Under the pieces are notes generated by a model. The model searched no databases, had not been told where the DNA came from, and saw nothing but the letters and a program-made list of their open reading frames with translations. From NCBI GenBank assembly GCA_045595365.1, contig JAZOAI010000011.1, forward strand, positions 149,831 to 213,830: 64,000 nucleotides of DNA, given 5' to 3'. Both the position numbers and the translations under genes were made by a program. Shown piece after piece: positions 32,853-41,526 of the stretch; within the stretch, counting starts at the first letter, position 1; the number at the start of each line of letters is the position of its first letter. Origin of the DNA: SIG480 sp045595365 (GTDB lineage Bacteria; Bacillota; Clostridia; Oscillospirales; JAAYXM01).

Positions 32853-33648
32853 TTGTTTTTTCCTCCGATTTTATTTTTTTATATTTATAAATCAAATATA
32901 CAATTCCTAAAACTGCCGTTATGATTCCCAGAGCCTGAGAAGTTCGTATCCCGGTGCCGAAGAAATAGAGACTATCTGTCCTGAGCCCTTCAATAACTGC
33001 TCTTCCGATACCGTACCATATGACATATAATACAAAAACCTCGCCATTAAACTTCCTGTGCTTTGAGTAAAAGTGTAAGATTATAAACCCAAGCGTGTTC
33101 CAGAGCGATTCGTAAAGAAAAGCCGGATGCACACAGATGCTGTTGTTAATCTCCATTCGCCACGGAAGTGTTGTTTCTCCGCCATATGCCTCGGCATTGA
33201 CAAAGTTTCCCCAGCGCCCGATCGCCTGCCCTATCATAAGCCCGAGCGCGCCAATGTCAAGAAATTTAACAATACTTATTTTCTTGATTTTACAATATAT
33301 TAAAGCGCCGATAATCGCGCCGATAATCGCGCCGTATATGGCGATTCCACCTTCCCAGATGTAAAGGACACTTATCGGGTCTTCGATATACGGCTTAATA
33401 TTAAAAATCACATAATAAGCCCGAGCCGAGATTATGGAAAGCGGAACTGCAAACATAAGCATCCCGATAATTTCATCGTCGTTGGTGTTAAATTCGCGGC
33501 TTCTCGACATACCGTAATACACAGCAAGGAGAAACCCCGCCGCAATTATAATAGCATACCAGTAAATCGGCCGACCGAAGATTTCAAACGCCACTCGGTT
33601 GATTTCAAAGCTCCAGCCAAGCCCCGGAAAGGCTATATCATTTATCAT
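32833..33648 (-). CDS. lgt: Prolipoprotein diacylglyceryl transferase
   Basis: Transfers diacylglycerol from phosphatidylglycerol to the lipobox cysteine of prelipoproteins. The 271-residue polytopic membrane protein has about seven helices and the signature GRWGNFVNAEAYG (about 144-156), with the essential Arg and Asn. The conserved HPAFLYES follows. AGGTGAT precedes the ATG. It sits between the M16 protease pair and folD, and its end overlaps folD. Confidence 0.96.
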   Translation of the reverse strand: MINDIAFPGLGWSFEINRVAFEIFGRPIYWYAIIIAAGFLLAVYYGMSRSREFNTNDDEIIGMLMFAVPLSIISARAYYVIFNIKPYIEDPISVLYIWEGGIAIYGAIIGAIIGALIYCKIKKISIVKFLDIGALGLMIGQAIGRWGNFVNAEAYGGETTLPWRMEINNSICVHPAFLYESLWNTLGFIILHFYSKHRKFNGEVFVLYVIWYGIGRAVIEGLRTDSLYFFGTGIRTSQALGIITAVLGIVYLIYKYKKIKSEEKTNECSNN

Positions 33649-33656
33649 CAGATCAC

Positions 33657-34922
33657 CTACTTACCCGAAACAACAGAAAGGGCCATACTTTCTTCTTTAA
33701 ACACCTTTCTGATGAAGTCACAAATTTCAGAGATGTCTATTTCGTTGATTATCTCTATTGTGTCAAGATAATCAAACCCGCCAAACACAGCCTCGCTCTG
33801 CTCCCTGCAGAGAGCTTTAACGCTGTCAAGAGAGCGGCGGCGAAGGCCAAGATGAGCTTTTTTAATTCGCTCAAAGTATGCAACATCAATCTCTCGTGAA
33901 AGCTTATAGGCGCGTTCTTTAATCTTTTCAAAGACAGAGTCGGGGTCACGCCCGGCTCCCGAGAGCATCATCGCAACCGTCCCCGGGAAAAACATGGCTT
34001 CTGAAGAAAAATCAGAGGTTATATCCCCGTTTTCATAAAGGCGGGAATAAAGCTTTGACGACGGCCCACCGAGAATATCTGCGGCAAGGTCTGCTATAAT
34101 CCTGTTTCTCATACCTGCTTCGCCAAAAGTTTCAATAGCGCATTTTGCCCCTACTGCAAACTGAGGAATTGAAACCTCTGCACTTTCTTCAATACGCGAG
34201 CGCAGAACGCAGCTTTCTTCATTGCCGTAATCGCGCTTAATAAGCGGAGCCTTTTCCTTCGGGAGTATCGATTCTGCCGCCGCGACAATTTCTTCAGCCG
34301 AAACATCTCCTGCAACGCAGAGCGTCATATTAGACGGAACATAAAATGTGTTGTAGCATTTAAAAAGCACGTCACGCGTAATATTGCTTATGCTCTCGAC
34401 TGTCCCGATTATGGAATCCTTCACGGGGTGGGTTATATACATTGAGCTCATAAGGTTCTCATAAACTCTCCAGCCCGGGCGGTCGTTGACCATGCTGATT
34501 TCCTGGCCGATAATCCCCTGCTCCTTCTTAACGTTTTCTTCCGTAAAGTAAGGAGACGTGACAAAGCTTAAGAGAACCTCTAAATTCCGCATAAACTTTT
34601 CTGTTCCGGAAAAGTGATACGCAGTCATTGTGTTGCTCGTGAAGGCATTGGGAGATGCTCCAGTTTTTGCAAATATGGCAAGTGCGTTTCCGCCGTCAGG
34701 CTGTTCAAAAACTTTATGCTCGAGAAAGTGGGCAACGCCGAGAGGAGAAGTGTATTTCTCTCCTTCGCAGTCAAAGCTTATGTCTATTGAGCCGTAGTTC
34801 ACCGCAAGAAGCGCATACGCGCGGCGAAAACCGGGTTTAGGAAAGACGCATACGCGAAGGCCGTTTGAACAGGTATGCGAAATCATTTTCTGCTTAATTG
34901 TTGGATAAGAGCTTTCTCTCAT
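33657..34922 (-). CDS. M16 family zinc protease, catalytic partner (YmfH-like)
   Basis: A 421-residue insulinase-family peptidase with the inverted zinc motif HFLEH (about 66-70 in GVAHFLEHKVFEQ) and a downstream glutamate region that completes the metal site. The fold is two-lobed, with the inactive C-terminal lobe from about 200. The start at ATG 34922 has GGAGG nine bases upstream and lies 29 bases inside the preceding gene. Together with that gene, which lacks the motif, it resembles the B. subtilis YmfF/YmfH pair. The substrates are unknown; related pairs process peptides. Confidence 0.92.
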   Translation of the reverse strand: MRESSYPTIKQKMISHTCSNGLRVCVFPKPGFRRAYALLAVNYGSIDISFDCEGEKYTSPLGVAHFLEHKVFEQPDGGNALAIFAKTGASPNAFTSNTMTAYHFSGTEKFMRNLEVLLSFVTSPYFTEENVKKEQGIIGQEISMVNDRPGWRVYENLMSSMYITHPVKDSIIGTVESISNITRDVLFKCYNTFYVPSNMTLCVAGDVSAEEIVAAAESILPKEKAPLIKRDYGNEESCVLRSRIEESAEVSIPQFAVGAKCAIETFGEAGMRNRIIADLAADILGGPSSKLYSRLYENGDITSDFSSEAMFFPGTVAMMLSGAGRDPDSVFEKIKERAYKLSREIDVAYFERIKKAHLGLRRRSLDSVKALCREQSEAVFGGFDYLDTIEIINEIDISEICDFIRKVFKEESMALSVVSGK

Positions 34923-36168
34923 TTTCTGCGCCCTCCATTCCTGTCAAAAGATAAATAACCGAAAGCTTAAGCTCCCTCGCGGCAGATGTCAGCGCCGCCG
35001 AGTCCATCTTCTTAATCTCGTCTGCGACCTCAAGCGGAGTTCTCTCATCCCGCATAAGAGCTGCGCGTAGCCAGAAGGATTCCATTGAAGAGAGAGAGTC
35101 TTCTGTTGTCAGAAGGTCATCAATCATACCTTTTTTTGCATCGGTAATCTCGTCGTCTGTAATGTTTCCGTCAAGGCAGCTCTGGAATTCTTTTAAAACC
35201 GCCTTTTCCGCTATTTCTGCATTTTTGGGGTCAACCCCGCAATACATAAACATATTTTTCTTGAACGAGTCAAACATCGCCCCGGCAAAATAGCAAAGCG
35301 ACTGCCGCTCACGCACGTTTTCAAAAAGCTTTGAGGTTGTTCCTCCGCCAATGACTGCGGCAAGAAGCTTTAGAAGATATACATCCTCGTTATCGGTATA
35401 CATACCGATAAGAAGGTTTGCCTGAGAAATGTCCATTTTCTCCGTTACGCGAAGAGAGTCGGCAAAAATGGGAGCATTTGACGGAAGTTTTGAAATGTTC
35501 CCTCTCTTACAAAGACGGAAAAGCTTTAAAATCTCCTTTTCAACCTCTTCATACGAATAACCTCCGCAGAAGAAAACTTCACACGGCGATTCGTTAATCA
35601 TCTTTTTGTAATATTTATAGAGCGAAGATGGACTGACGTTATCTGCGGAGTCTTCGGTTCCAAGCTCCGAAACCGCCCAGTCACCACCGCAAAACATTTT
35701 CTCAGTCGCTCGCTTGTGGGCATATGAGAGCTTGTTGTTAATTTCAGACTTAATCTCATCTATCAGATTTGCACGCTCGCCGGAAACATATTCATCATAA
35801 AAGCTTCCGTCTTCACACTTTGTCTCAAAGAGAATCTCTCCGAGAAGCTTCACAACCGCAGGAAGCGTTTTTTCTTCCGCATCTACAAAGTCGCATATAA
35901 ATCCGCTTGAGACAACCTCACCGTGTTTTCTGGAAACGGGCTCAATTCTCGCGCCGTACATATCGTCAAGCGCTGCCGCGAGCGACTCCATATCAGGATG
36001 GCGCACGGTCCCGCGGCGAAGAACACGCGGAACAAGAGTCATATGCGAAGCTGTCGCATCATCTCCATGTGCCAGAAACTGGACAGACAAACAGCTTGTC
36101 TCAAAGCGGGAGCTTTCGATAACACGCAAGCAAATTCCCGGCAAAATTTCTTTATATGTCATATTCAT
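34894..36168 (-). CDS. M16 family protease homologue without the zinc motif (YmfF-like)
   Basis: A 424-residue M16-fold protein. At the place where HxxEH is expected it reads SHMTLVPRVLRRG, so it should be catalytically inactive and act as the non-catalytic half of a heterodimer. The start is ATG 36168 (MNMTYKEILPG); a second ATG at 36162 is also possible. The upstream open frame crosses the promoter and is not used. It has the two tandem M16 lobes and a normal length. It overlaps the catalytic partner by 29 bases, so the two are co-translated. Confidence 0.9.
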   Translation of the reverse strand: MNMTYKEILPGICLRVIESSRFETSCLSVQFLAHGDDATASHMTLVPRVLRRGTVRHPDMESLAAALDDMYGARIEPVSRKHGEVVSSGFICDFVDAEEKTLPAVVKLLGEILFETKCEDGSFYDEYVSGERANLIDEIKSEINNKLSYAHKRATEKMFCGGDWAVSELGTEDSADNVSPSSLYKYYKKMINESPCEVFFCGGYSYEEVEKEILKLFRLCKRGNISKLPSNAPIFADSLRVTEKMDISQANLLIGMYTDNEDVYLLKLLAAVIGGGTTSKLFENVRERQSLCYFAGAMFDSFKKNMFMYCGVDPKNAEIAEKAVLKEFQSCLDGNITDDEITDAKKGMIDDLLTTEDSLSSMESFWLRAALMRDERTPLEVADEIKKMDSAALTSAARELKLSVIYLLTGMEGAENERKLLSNN

Positions 36169-36213
36169 CGACTTTCTCTGCCTCCTCGGAAAACAGACAT
36201 TTTTATACTGTCT

Positions 36214-36242
36214 ATTATACACAAAGTTTAAGTTTATTACAA
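36214..36242 (-). promoter_or_regulatory. Sigma-A promoter of the M16 pair-lgt-folD operon
   Basis: TTGTAA (36242-36237), 17 bases, TATAAT (36219-36214) on the minus strand, 45 bases before the start codon. Confidence 0.78.
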
Positions 36243-36322
36243 TATCACTTTGGAAAGAAATGCAAGAAAAGAAAAATTTTTTCAAAACATATACGTTATA
36301 TATTGTTGTTTTTTCTATTTTT

Positions 36323-36355
36323 GCACTTGACAAGTGCTATATTTTGTGGTAGAAT
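36323..36355 (+). promoter_or_regulatory. Sigma-A promoter of the ylxM-ffh-rpsP operon with a palindrome over the -35 box
   Basis: TTGACA (36327-36332), 17 bases, TAGAAT (36350-36355). The -35 box is the centre of a perfect palindrome, GCACTTG-A-CAAGTGC, at 36323-36337. A 7-bp leader hairpin (TGTAAAG ... CTTTACA, 36363-36384) then precedes the AAAGGAGG of ylxM. Confidence 0.82.
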
Positions 36356-36398
36356 ACTTGATTGTAAAGCAAACTAACTTTACAAAGGAGGTTTTCAG

Positions 36399-36764
36399 AT
36401 GAGAAACGTTTCTCTCGAGCTTACACTGCTGTTTGATTTTTACGGTGAAATTCTCACAGAAAAACAGCGTGAGCTTTTTGACCTTTATTATAACGAAGAC
36501 CTTTCCCTCGCTGAAATCGCCGAGCATCTCGGGATTACGCGTCAGGGAGTTCGCGACGGGATTGTCCGTTCCGAAGAAATTCTCCGCAAGTTTGAGGATA
36601 AGCTCGGGCTTGCAGAAAAATTCGGCAGGCTCTCGGAGGATGTCAAGAAGATTATTTCCTCTGCTGAGCGCATTAAGCTCATCAACGATACGAACTACCG
36701 GAACTTTGAGCTTGATTCCTGCATTGATGATGTTATTGAGCGTGCTCGCGCGCTCGACATCTGA
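36399..36764 (+). CDS. ylxM: YlxM family DNA-binding protein (SRP-associated)
   Basis: A 121-residue helix-turn-helix protein of the YlxM/p13 family. Residues about 20-65 (LTEKQRELFDLYY ... LAEIAEHLGITRQGVRDGI) resemble sigma region 4. Family members lie directly before ffh and modulate the signal recognition particle in some Gram-positive bacteria. AAAGGAGG lies nine bases before the ATG. It starts the operon and is followed 23 bases later by ffh. Confidence 0.94.
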   Translation: MRNVSLELTLLFDFYGEILTEKQRELFDLYYNEDLSLAEIAEHLGITRQGVRDGIVRSEEILRKFEDKLGLAEKFGRLSEDVKKIISSAERIKLINDTNYRNFELDSCIDDVIERARALDI

Positions 36765-36787
36765 TTATCTAAACACGGAGGGTTCAG

Positions 36788-38152
36788 ATGGCTTTTGAAA
36801 GTCTTACGGATAAGATTTCCTCTGCCTTTAAGAAGCTTCGCTCAAAAGGGCGGCTGACCGAGCGCGACATCAAAGACGCTATGCGCGAGATTAAGCTTGC
36901 GCTTTTGGAGGCGGATGTCAACTTCAAGGTTGTCCGCGATTTTATTGCAAAGGTTTCCGAGCGTGCTGTCGGCGCCGAAGTTCTTGAAGGCTTAAACCCT
37001 GCTCAGCAGATTGTTAAAATCGTAAACGAAGAAATCACCGCGCTTATGGGCGGAGAGGGCGAAAAGCTGAATATCTCCCCCAAGCCGCCGACGATTGTTA
37101 TGTTTGTCGGGCTTCAGGGCGCGGGTAAAACAACAAACATCGCAAAGCTTGCTGCGCATCTTCGCAAGACAGCGTCAAAACGCCCGCTTCTTGTCGCGTG
37201 TGACACATACCGCCCCGCGGCAATAAAGCAGCTTGAGGTTCTCGGCGCTCAGCTTGATATTCCCGTTTTTAAAGCCGAGGGCAAAAGACCGGTTGAAATC
37301 GCCCGCCTTGCAAAGGCTCATGCGGAAAGCCACGGCAACGATATAGTTTTTCTTGATACGGCAGGCCGGCTTCATATAGATGAAGAGCTTATGAACGAGC
37401 TTAAAAGCATAAAGGCCGAGGTTTCCCCCACGGAAATAATGCTTGTTATTGACGCTATGAGCGGTCAGGACGCGGTCACCACTGCTTCTTCCTTTGACGA
37501 AGCACTCGGAATCGACAGTGTTTTTCTCACAAAGCTTGACGGCGATGCGAGAGGCGGCGCGGCGCTTTCCGTTCGCGCGGTTTGCGGCAAGCCGATTAAG
37601 TTTGTCGGCGTGGGTGAAAAGCTTGACGGGATTGAGCAGTTCCATCCTGACAGAATTGCTTCGAGAATTCTCGGAATGGGCGATGTTCTCTCCCTTATTG
37701 AAAAGGCAGAACAAGCCTTTGATGAAAAAAAGGCTGTTGAGCTTGAAAAGAAGATTCGCGAAAACTCCTTCACTCTCTCTGATTTTCGCGAACAAATGAA
37801 GCAGATTCAGGGCATGGGTTCTATGTCCGACCTTCTCAAGATGATTCCCGGCATTGACTCAAAAGCTCTTGCAGGAGCGAAAATTGATGAGCGTGCCCTG
37901 CTTCGGATGGATGCGATAATTTCTTCAATGACCGAACCCGAGCGGAATAACCCCTCTATCATCAACTTCAGCCGCAAAAAGCGAATCGCTGCAGGCAGCG
38001 GAGTTTCGGTTGAAGAAGTGAATAAGCTTTTAAAGCAGTTTGAAGCATCGAGAAAAATGATGAAACAAATGACAGGCGGAGCTTTTGCAAAGCAGATGTC
38101 GAGAAAAGCCCGCAGACACGGCAAAGGCGGAGGATTCCCCTTCTCCTTCTAA
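36788..38152 (+). CDS. ffh: Signal recognition particle protein Ffh
   Basis: GTPase of the signal recognition particle that binds signal sequences and 4.5S/scRNA and targets ribosomes to the membrane. The 454-residue product has an N domain (about 1-90), a G domain with GLQGAGKTTN (about 107-116), DTAGR and TKLDGDARGG, and a methionine-rich M domain (about 300-454) with GMGSMSDLLKMIPG. It ends in the basic RRHGKGGGF tail. GGAGG precedes the start. Confidence 0.98.
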   Translation: MAFESLTDKISSAFKKLRSKGRLTERDIKDAMREIKLALLEADVNFKVVRDFIAKVSERAVGAEVLEGLNPAQQIVKIVNEEITALMGGEGEKLNISPKPPTIVMFVGLQGAGKTTNIAKLAAHLRKTASKRPLLVACDTYRPAAIKQLEVLGAQLDIPVFKAEGKRPVEIARLAKAHAESHGNDIVFLDTAGRLHIDEELMNELKSIKAEVSPTEIMLVIDAMSGQDAVTTASSFDEALGIDSVFLTKLDGDARGGAALSVRAVCGKPIKFVGVGEKLDGIEQFHPDRIASRILGMGDVLSLIEKAEQAFDEKKAVELEKKIRENSFTLSDFREQMKQIQGMGSMSDLLKMIPGIDSKALAGAKIDERALLRMDAIISSMTEPERNNPSIINFSRKKRIAAGSGVSVEEVNKLLKQFEASRKMMKQMTGGAFAKQMSRKARRHGKGGGFPFSF

Positions 38153-38160
38153 AAACTTGT

Positions 38161-38190
38161 AAGCAAACAACTTTATATACATTTGCTTTT
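38161..38190 (+). terminator. Weak hairpin between ffh and rpsP
   Basis: AAGCAAA and TTTGCTT pair over 7 bp around a 14-base loop, followed by TTATT. It may attenuate or process the message between ffh and the ribosomal protein gene. Confidence 0.35.
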
Positions 38191-38216
38191 ATTAAAACTT
38201 TGGAGGTGAAACAAAA

Positions 38217-38459
38217 ATGGTTAAAATCAGACTTCGCAGAATCGGCGCAAAGAAGGCTCCGTTCTATCGTGTAGTTGTTGCTGATTCCCGCTTCCCGCGT
38301 GACGGCAGATTCATCGAGGAGCTCGGAACATACAACCCGCTCACAGAGCCCGCTGAAATCAAGATTGACACTGACCGCGCTCTTGAGTGGATCAAGAAAG
38401 GCGCTCAGCCGACAGACACTGTGAAAGCTCTCTTAAAGCGCACAGGAGCTATCCAGTAA
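38217..38459 (+). CDS. rpsP: 30S ribosomal protein S16
   Basis: Small-subunit protein of 80 residues beginning MVKIRLRRIGAKKAPFYRVVV, the full family signature, with the DSRFPRDGRFIE block. It is preceded by a very strong GGAGGTG site. It heads the conserved rpsP-khpA-rimM-trmD run. Confidence 0.98.
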   Translation: MVKIRLRRIGAKKAPFYRVVVADSRFPRDGRFIEELGTYNPLTEPAEIKIDTDRALEWIKKGAQPTDTVKALLKRTGAIQ

Positions 38460-38495
38460 TTCTTCGCCGGTGGAACCGGAGAAAAGGGACAACAA

Positions 38496-38726
38496 ATGAA
38501 AGACCTTTTAATTTACATTGCAAAAAGCCTTGTTGAAAACCCTGATGCCGTCAGCGTTACTGAGGTTACAAAAGAGGACGGGCTCGTCCTTGAGCTTCGT
38601 GTCGCTCCGGAGGATATGGGTAAGGTTATCGGAAAACACGGCCGTATTGCGAAGGAAATTCGCTCCGTTATAAAGGCGGCTTCACTTCGTGATAACATCA
38701 AGGTGTCAGTTGATATTGTTGACTGA
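38496..38726 (+). CDS. khpA: KH-domain RNA-binding protein KhpA
   Basis: A 76-residue single KH domain with the GxxG-type loop VIGKHGRIAKEI (about 48-59). KhpA forms an RNA-binding complex with KhpB/Jag that affects cell size and translation in Gram-positives. Its place between rpsP and rimM is the standard one (YlqC). The ATG follows AAAAGGGA. Confidence 0.95.
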   Translation: MKDLLIYIAKSLVENPDAVSVTEVTKEDGLVLELRVAPEDMGKVIGKHGRIAKEIRSVIKAASLRDNIKVSVDIVD

Positions 38727-38735
38727 TTTAAATAT

Positions 38736-38763
38736 CGGGGCTGTCGCTTTTTTGACAGCCCCG
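38736..38763 (+). terminator. GC-rich hairpin between khpA and rimM
   Basis: CGGGGCTGTC and GACAGCCCCG form a perfect 10-bp stem around an 8-base loop, followed by AATTTATAAAAA. The T-run is poor, so partial termination or mRNA processing is more likely than a full stop. Confidence 0.55.
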
Positions 38764-38800
38764 AATTTATAAAAATCCATTTTTTGAGGGGTTTACTCTT

Positions 38801-39316
38801 ATGGAATTTATTGAAGCAGGAAAAATCGTCAATACTCACAGCGTCTACGGTGAACTCAAGGTTCAGCCCTGGAGCGACACGGATGACTTTTTGTGTGATT
38901 TTGACGTCATATATATAGACGAAAAACCGTTTGAAGTTGAACGCGCAAGAGTTCATAAAACCTGCGTTCTCTTAAAGCTTTCGGGAATCAACAACATAAA
39001 CGAGGCTGAAAAATACAGAAACAAAATCATCTGCGTTGACAAAAGCGAGGTTGAGCTTGATGAGGATACATACTTCATTGCAGACCTTGAAGGGCTTCTT
39101 GTTATAGATGCAGACGGCACCGAGCTCGGAAAGCTCGAAGAGGTTATCACACTTCCCTCAAATGATGTTTATGTGATAAAAGGCAAGGATGAGTATATGA
39201 TTCCGGCGGTTGAGGAATTCATCGAGTCTGTTGACATTGATGCGAGAATAATGCGCGTTAAAACAATCCCCGGTATGAAAACCGAAAAAGGTGGTGGAGA
39301 AAAAGATGCATATTGA
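38801..39316 (+). CDS. rimM: Ribosome maturation factor RimM
   Basis: Factor that binds S19 and the 16S rRNA head and helps mature the 30S subunit. The 171-residue protein has an N-terminal RimM beta-barrel (about 1-85; GKIVNTHSVYGELKVQPWSD) and a C-terminal PRC-barrel (about 90-165; LPSNDVYVIKG). GAGGGG lies nine bases before the ATG. It overlaps trmD. Confidence 0.96.
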   Translation: MEFIEAGKIVNTHSVYGELKVQPWSDTDDFLCDFDVIYIDEKPFEVERARVHKTCVLLKLSGINNINEAEKYRNKIICVDKSEVELDEDTYFIADLEGLLVIDADGTELGKLEEVITLPSNDVYVIKGKDEYMIPAVEEFIESVDIDARIMRVKTIPGMKTEKGGGEKDAY

Positions 39317-40046
39317 TATTATGACGCTCTTTCCCGATGCGTGCGACGCGATGATGAGCGAAAGCATAATAGGCCGCGCTCGTCGCGATGGTAAGCTTTC
39401 AATCGGGTATTACCAGATACGCGACTACACCAAAAACAAGCAAAAGCAGGTTGATGATTATCCATACGGCGGCGGAATGGGCATGGTTATGTATGCCGAT
39501 GCTTTATATAACTGCTGGGCTGAGATAAAGAGCAAGCACCCCGATGCCCACACGATATATATGTCGCCTCAGGGCTCCGTTTTTACCCAGGATAAGGCAA
39601 AACAACTCTCCTCGGGGTATTCCCATCTCATCCTTGTATGTGGGCATTACGAAGGCATTGACGAGCGATTCATCGAAGAATGTGTCGATGAAGAGATTTC
39701 AATAGGTGATTTTGTCCTCACCGGCGGCGAAATCCCCGCCATGGCAGTTACTGACGCTATCGCCCGTATGCTCCCCGGAGTTTTGTCTGACGAGGAATGT
39801 TTTTCGGAAGAAAGCCATTATGACGGGCTCCTTGAATACCCGCAGTACACCCGCCCCGCAGTTTGGCACGATAAAGAGGTCCCCGAAATTCTGCTTTCAG
39901 GGCACCACGCAAATATAAAAAAATGGAGACGCGAGCAGTCCATCATCAGGACATACAAAAAGCGGCCGGATATGTTAGAGCGCGCCCCGCTCTCCCAGAA
40001 GGAAAAGCTTTTTCTTGAGAATCTTAAAGAATCGGGCGAAATCTGA
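39306..40046 (+). CDS. trmD: tRNA (guanine37-N1)-methyltransferase TrmD
   Basis: Knotted SPOUT methyltransferase that makes m1G37 and prevents frameshifting. The start is ATG 39306 (MHIDIMTLFPDAC) after GGAG; a GTG 15 bases upstream is less likely. The 246-residue protein has the trefoil-knot SAM site with CGHYEGIDERF and SIGDFVLTGGE. rplS, which normally follows, is absent. Instead the last 23 bases overlap the 3' end of the convergent spoIVFB gene. Confidence 0.96.
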   Translation: MHIDIMTLFPDACDAMMSESIIGRARRDGKLSIGYYQIRDYTKNKQKQVDDYPYGGGMGMVMYADALYNCWAEIKSKHPDAHTIYMSPQGSVFTQDKAKQLSSGYSHLILVCGHYEGIDERFIEECVDEEISIGDFVLTGGEIPAMAVTDAIARMLPGVLSDEECFSEESHYDGLLEYPQYTRPAVWHDKEVPEILLSGHHANIKKWRREQSIIRTYKKRPDMLERAPLSQKEKLFLENLKESGEI

Positions 40047-40623
40047 TCCCACAGAGTGCTACATATCCTGAAAAAATAACGAGTGACGGATTGAGTCTCC
40101 CCAATGTTGCAAGGTAAATACACACTCCCAGAAGCGCTCCGATTGAAAGAAGCGAGAGTATGTAACTGATTGCATACGCTACGCGCAAAGAGAAAAGCTT
40201 AAGCCCCAGAGAAAGTATTATCCTTCCCCCGTCAAGCGGATAAACCGGCAATAAGTTTATGAGGGTTATGACTATGTTTATCCCTATAAAATAGCCCAGT
40301 GAATATAAAGAAAGCAGTTTAGCTGCCACAGTTGCAAGAGTTGCGGTGAGAATTCCCGCACAAGGCCCTGCGGCAGCTATTATTATTTCTTTTGAATATG
40401 ACATATATTGAAGCTCAGGAACATTTACCGATATGCCAAATGCTTTTATATCAATTCTGTCTATTCTGCCGCCTGTTAATCGTATTGCCAGGAGATGCGC
40501 CGACTCGTGAATAACTACCGCTATAAATGTAGGTGCAAAGACCTTCCCAAAATCCAAGATATACATAACAGCTATCAGAAGACAAAACGGAAGGGTTATT
40601 CTTATTTTCGGAAGTTCTTTCAT
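40024..40623 (-). CDS. spoIVFB: Site-2 membrane protease, SpoIVFB type
   Basis: Intramembrane metalloprotease of family M50. The 199-residue protein has about six hydrophobic segments, the zinc motif HESAH (about 39-43) and a second metal-binding motif NLLPVYPLDGGR (about 126-137). In Bacillus, SpoIVFB cleaves pro-sigma-K in the mother cell. The gene lies two bases after a membrane-anchored LytM-domain gene of SpoIVFA type, which is the canonical pair. There is no C-terminal CBS domain in the visible frame, as in some clostridial forms. It overlaps trmD tail to tail. Confidence 0.88.
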   Translation of the reverse strand: MKELPKIRITLPFCLLIAVMYILDFGKVFAPTFIAVVIHESAHLLAIRLTGGRIDRIDIKAFGISVNVPELQYMSYSKEIIIAAAGPCAGILTATLATVAAKLLSLYSLGYFIGINIVITLINLLPVYPLDGGRIILSLGLKLFSLRVAYAISYILSLLSIGALLGVCIYLATLGRLNPSLVIFSGYVALCGIRFRPIL

Positions 40624-40625
40624 TC

Positions 40626-41504
40626 TTACACACGCTCCGATGAAATATAAAGTGCGGGGTCAAGGCGTATATTACCCTTTCTCACCTCAAAATGAAGGTG
40701 CGGCCCGGTCGACATTCCGGTGCTTCCTACCTCCGATATCTTTTGGCCGAGTGAAACCTTCTGCCCTTTTTTTACGCAAAGCTTTGAATTGTGGCCGTAA
40801 AAGCTCTTAAACCCATCTGAATGTTCAATTAACAAGTAGTTTCCGTAGGTCGCGTTTTTTCCCGCCTCAATCACTGTTCCTGATGCAAACGCCACGATTG
40901 CCGTTCCTTTTTTCGCGGCAATATCAAGCCCGGTATGAAAGCTTGCATCCTCAATTATCGGGTGGTCGCGGTAGCCGAAGCGGGAGGTAACAACTCCGGC
41001 GAGCGGAGCTTTATATTTGAAGTTAATTTTTTCTTTTTTATAGCTGCAATATGAAGGCGGCGGAATCCGAAACGGTTCCGCCGCGGTATCATCAGCAAGC
41101 TCCTCTGCACTCATTTGAAAGCTCAGCGTTTCAACGCTCAGCTTTTTTTCTTCTTCCTTAATTTTTTCTTTTTCCTTCATAAGCGCCTCTTCTGCATCAC
41201 CGATATAAAAATCCTCAAAGGTTTCAGCTGTTTTATCCTCATTCTCTAAAGGCTCTTCTTTTTCTTCAAAAACCTGAGTCGTTCCCTCATCGCCGTTTAT
41301 CCTTGCACTCACTGCCTCGATTGCTTTATCAATCTCAAGTTCGCGGCTTATAACCTCAGATATTTTTTCAAAAGCAGGTGCTTTAGTTTGTTTAAGTATT
41401 ATCGCTCCCCCTATAATGACAACGCAAATTAAAAGCCTGAGGCAGAGAAAGAACTTCCCGTTATTTTTCTTCTGTTTTCCTGTGTTGCGCCTATACGTCT
41501 GCAT
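40626..41504 (-). CDS. spoIVFA: Membrane-anchored M23/LytM-domain protein, SpoIVFA type
   Basis: A 292-residue protein with a basic N terminus (MQTYRRNTGKQKKN), one membrane helix (about 20-38), an acidic coiled segment (about 60-130) and a C-terminal LytM domain (about 165-285). The zinc and catalytic residues appear intact: FHTGLD and HLHFEV give HxxxD and HxH. SpoIVFA holds SpoIVFB inactive in the outer forespore membrane until signalled. The preferred start is ATG 41504, nine bases after GAGGTG; ATG 41510 is possible. A general cell-wall peptidase role cannot be excluded, but the spoIVFB neighbour is strong context. Confidence 0.82.
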   Translation of the reverse strand: MQTYRRNTGKQKKNNGKFFLCLRLLICVVIIGGAIILKQTKAPAFEKISEVISRELEIDKAIEAVSARINGDEGTTQVFEEKEEPLENEDKTAETFEDFYIGDAEEALMKEKEKIKEEEKKLSVETLSFQMSAEELADDTAAEPFRIPPPSYCSYKKEKINFKYKAPLAGVVTSRFGYRDHPIIEDASFHTGLDIAAKKGTAIVAFASGTVIEAGKNATYGNYLLIEHSDGFKSFYGHNSKLCVKKGQKVSLGQKISEVGSTGMSTGPHLHFEVRKGNIRLDPALYISSERV

Positions 41505-41526
41505 ACACATAATCACCTCGTATGTA

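Noticed and set aside
36363..36384. Leader hairpin before ylxM considered as a riboswitch or attenuator
   Set aside because: Only seven base pairs, with no conserved aptamer or anti-terminator partner; noted under the promoter instead.
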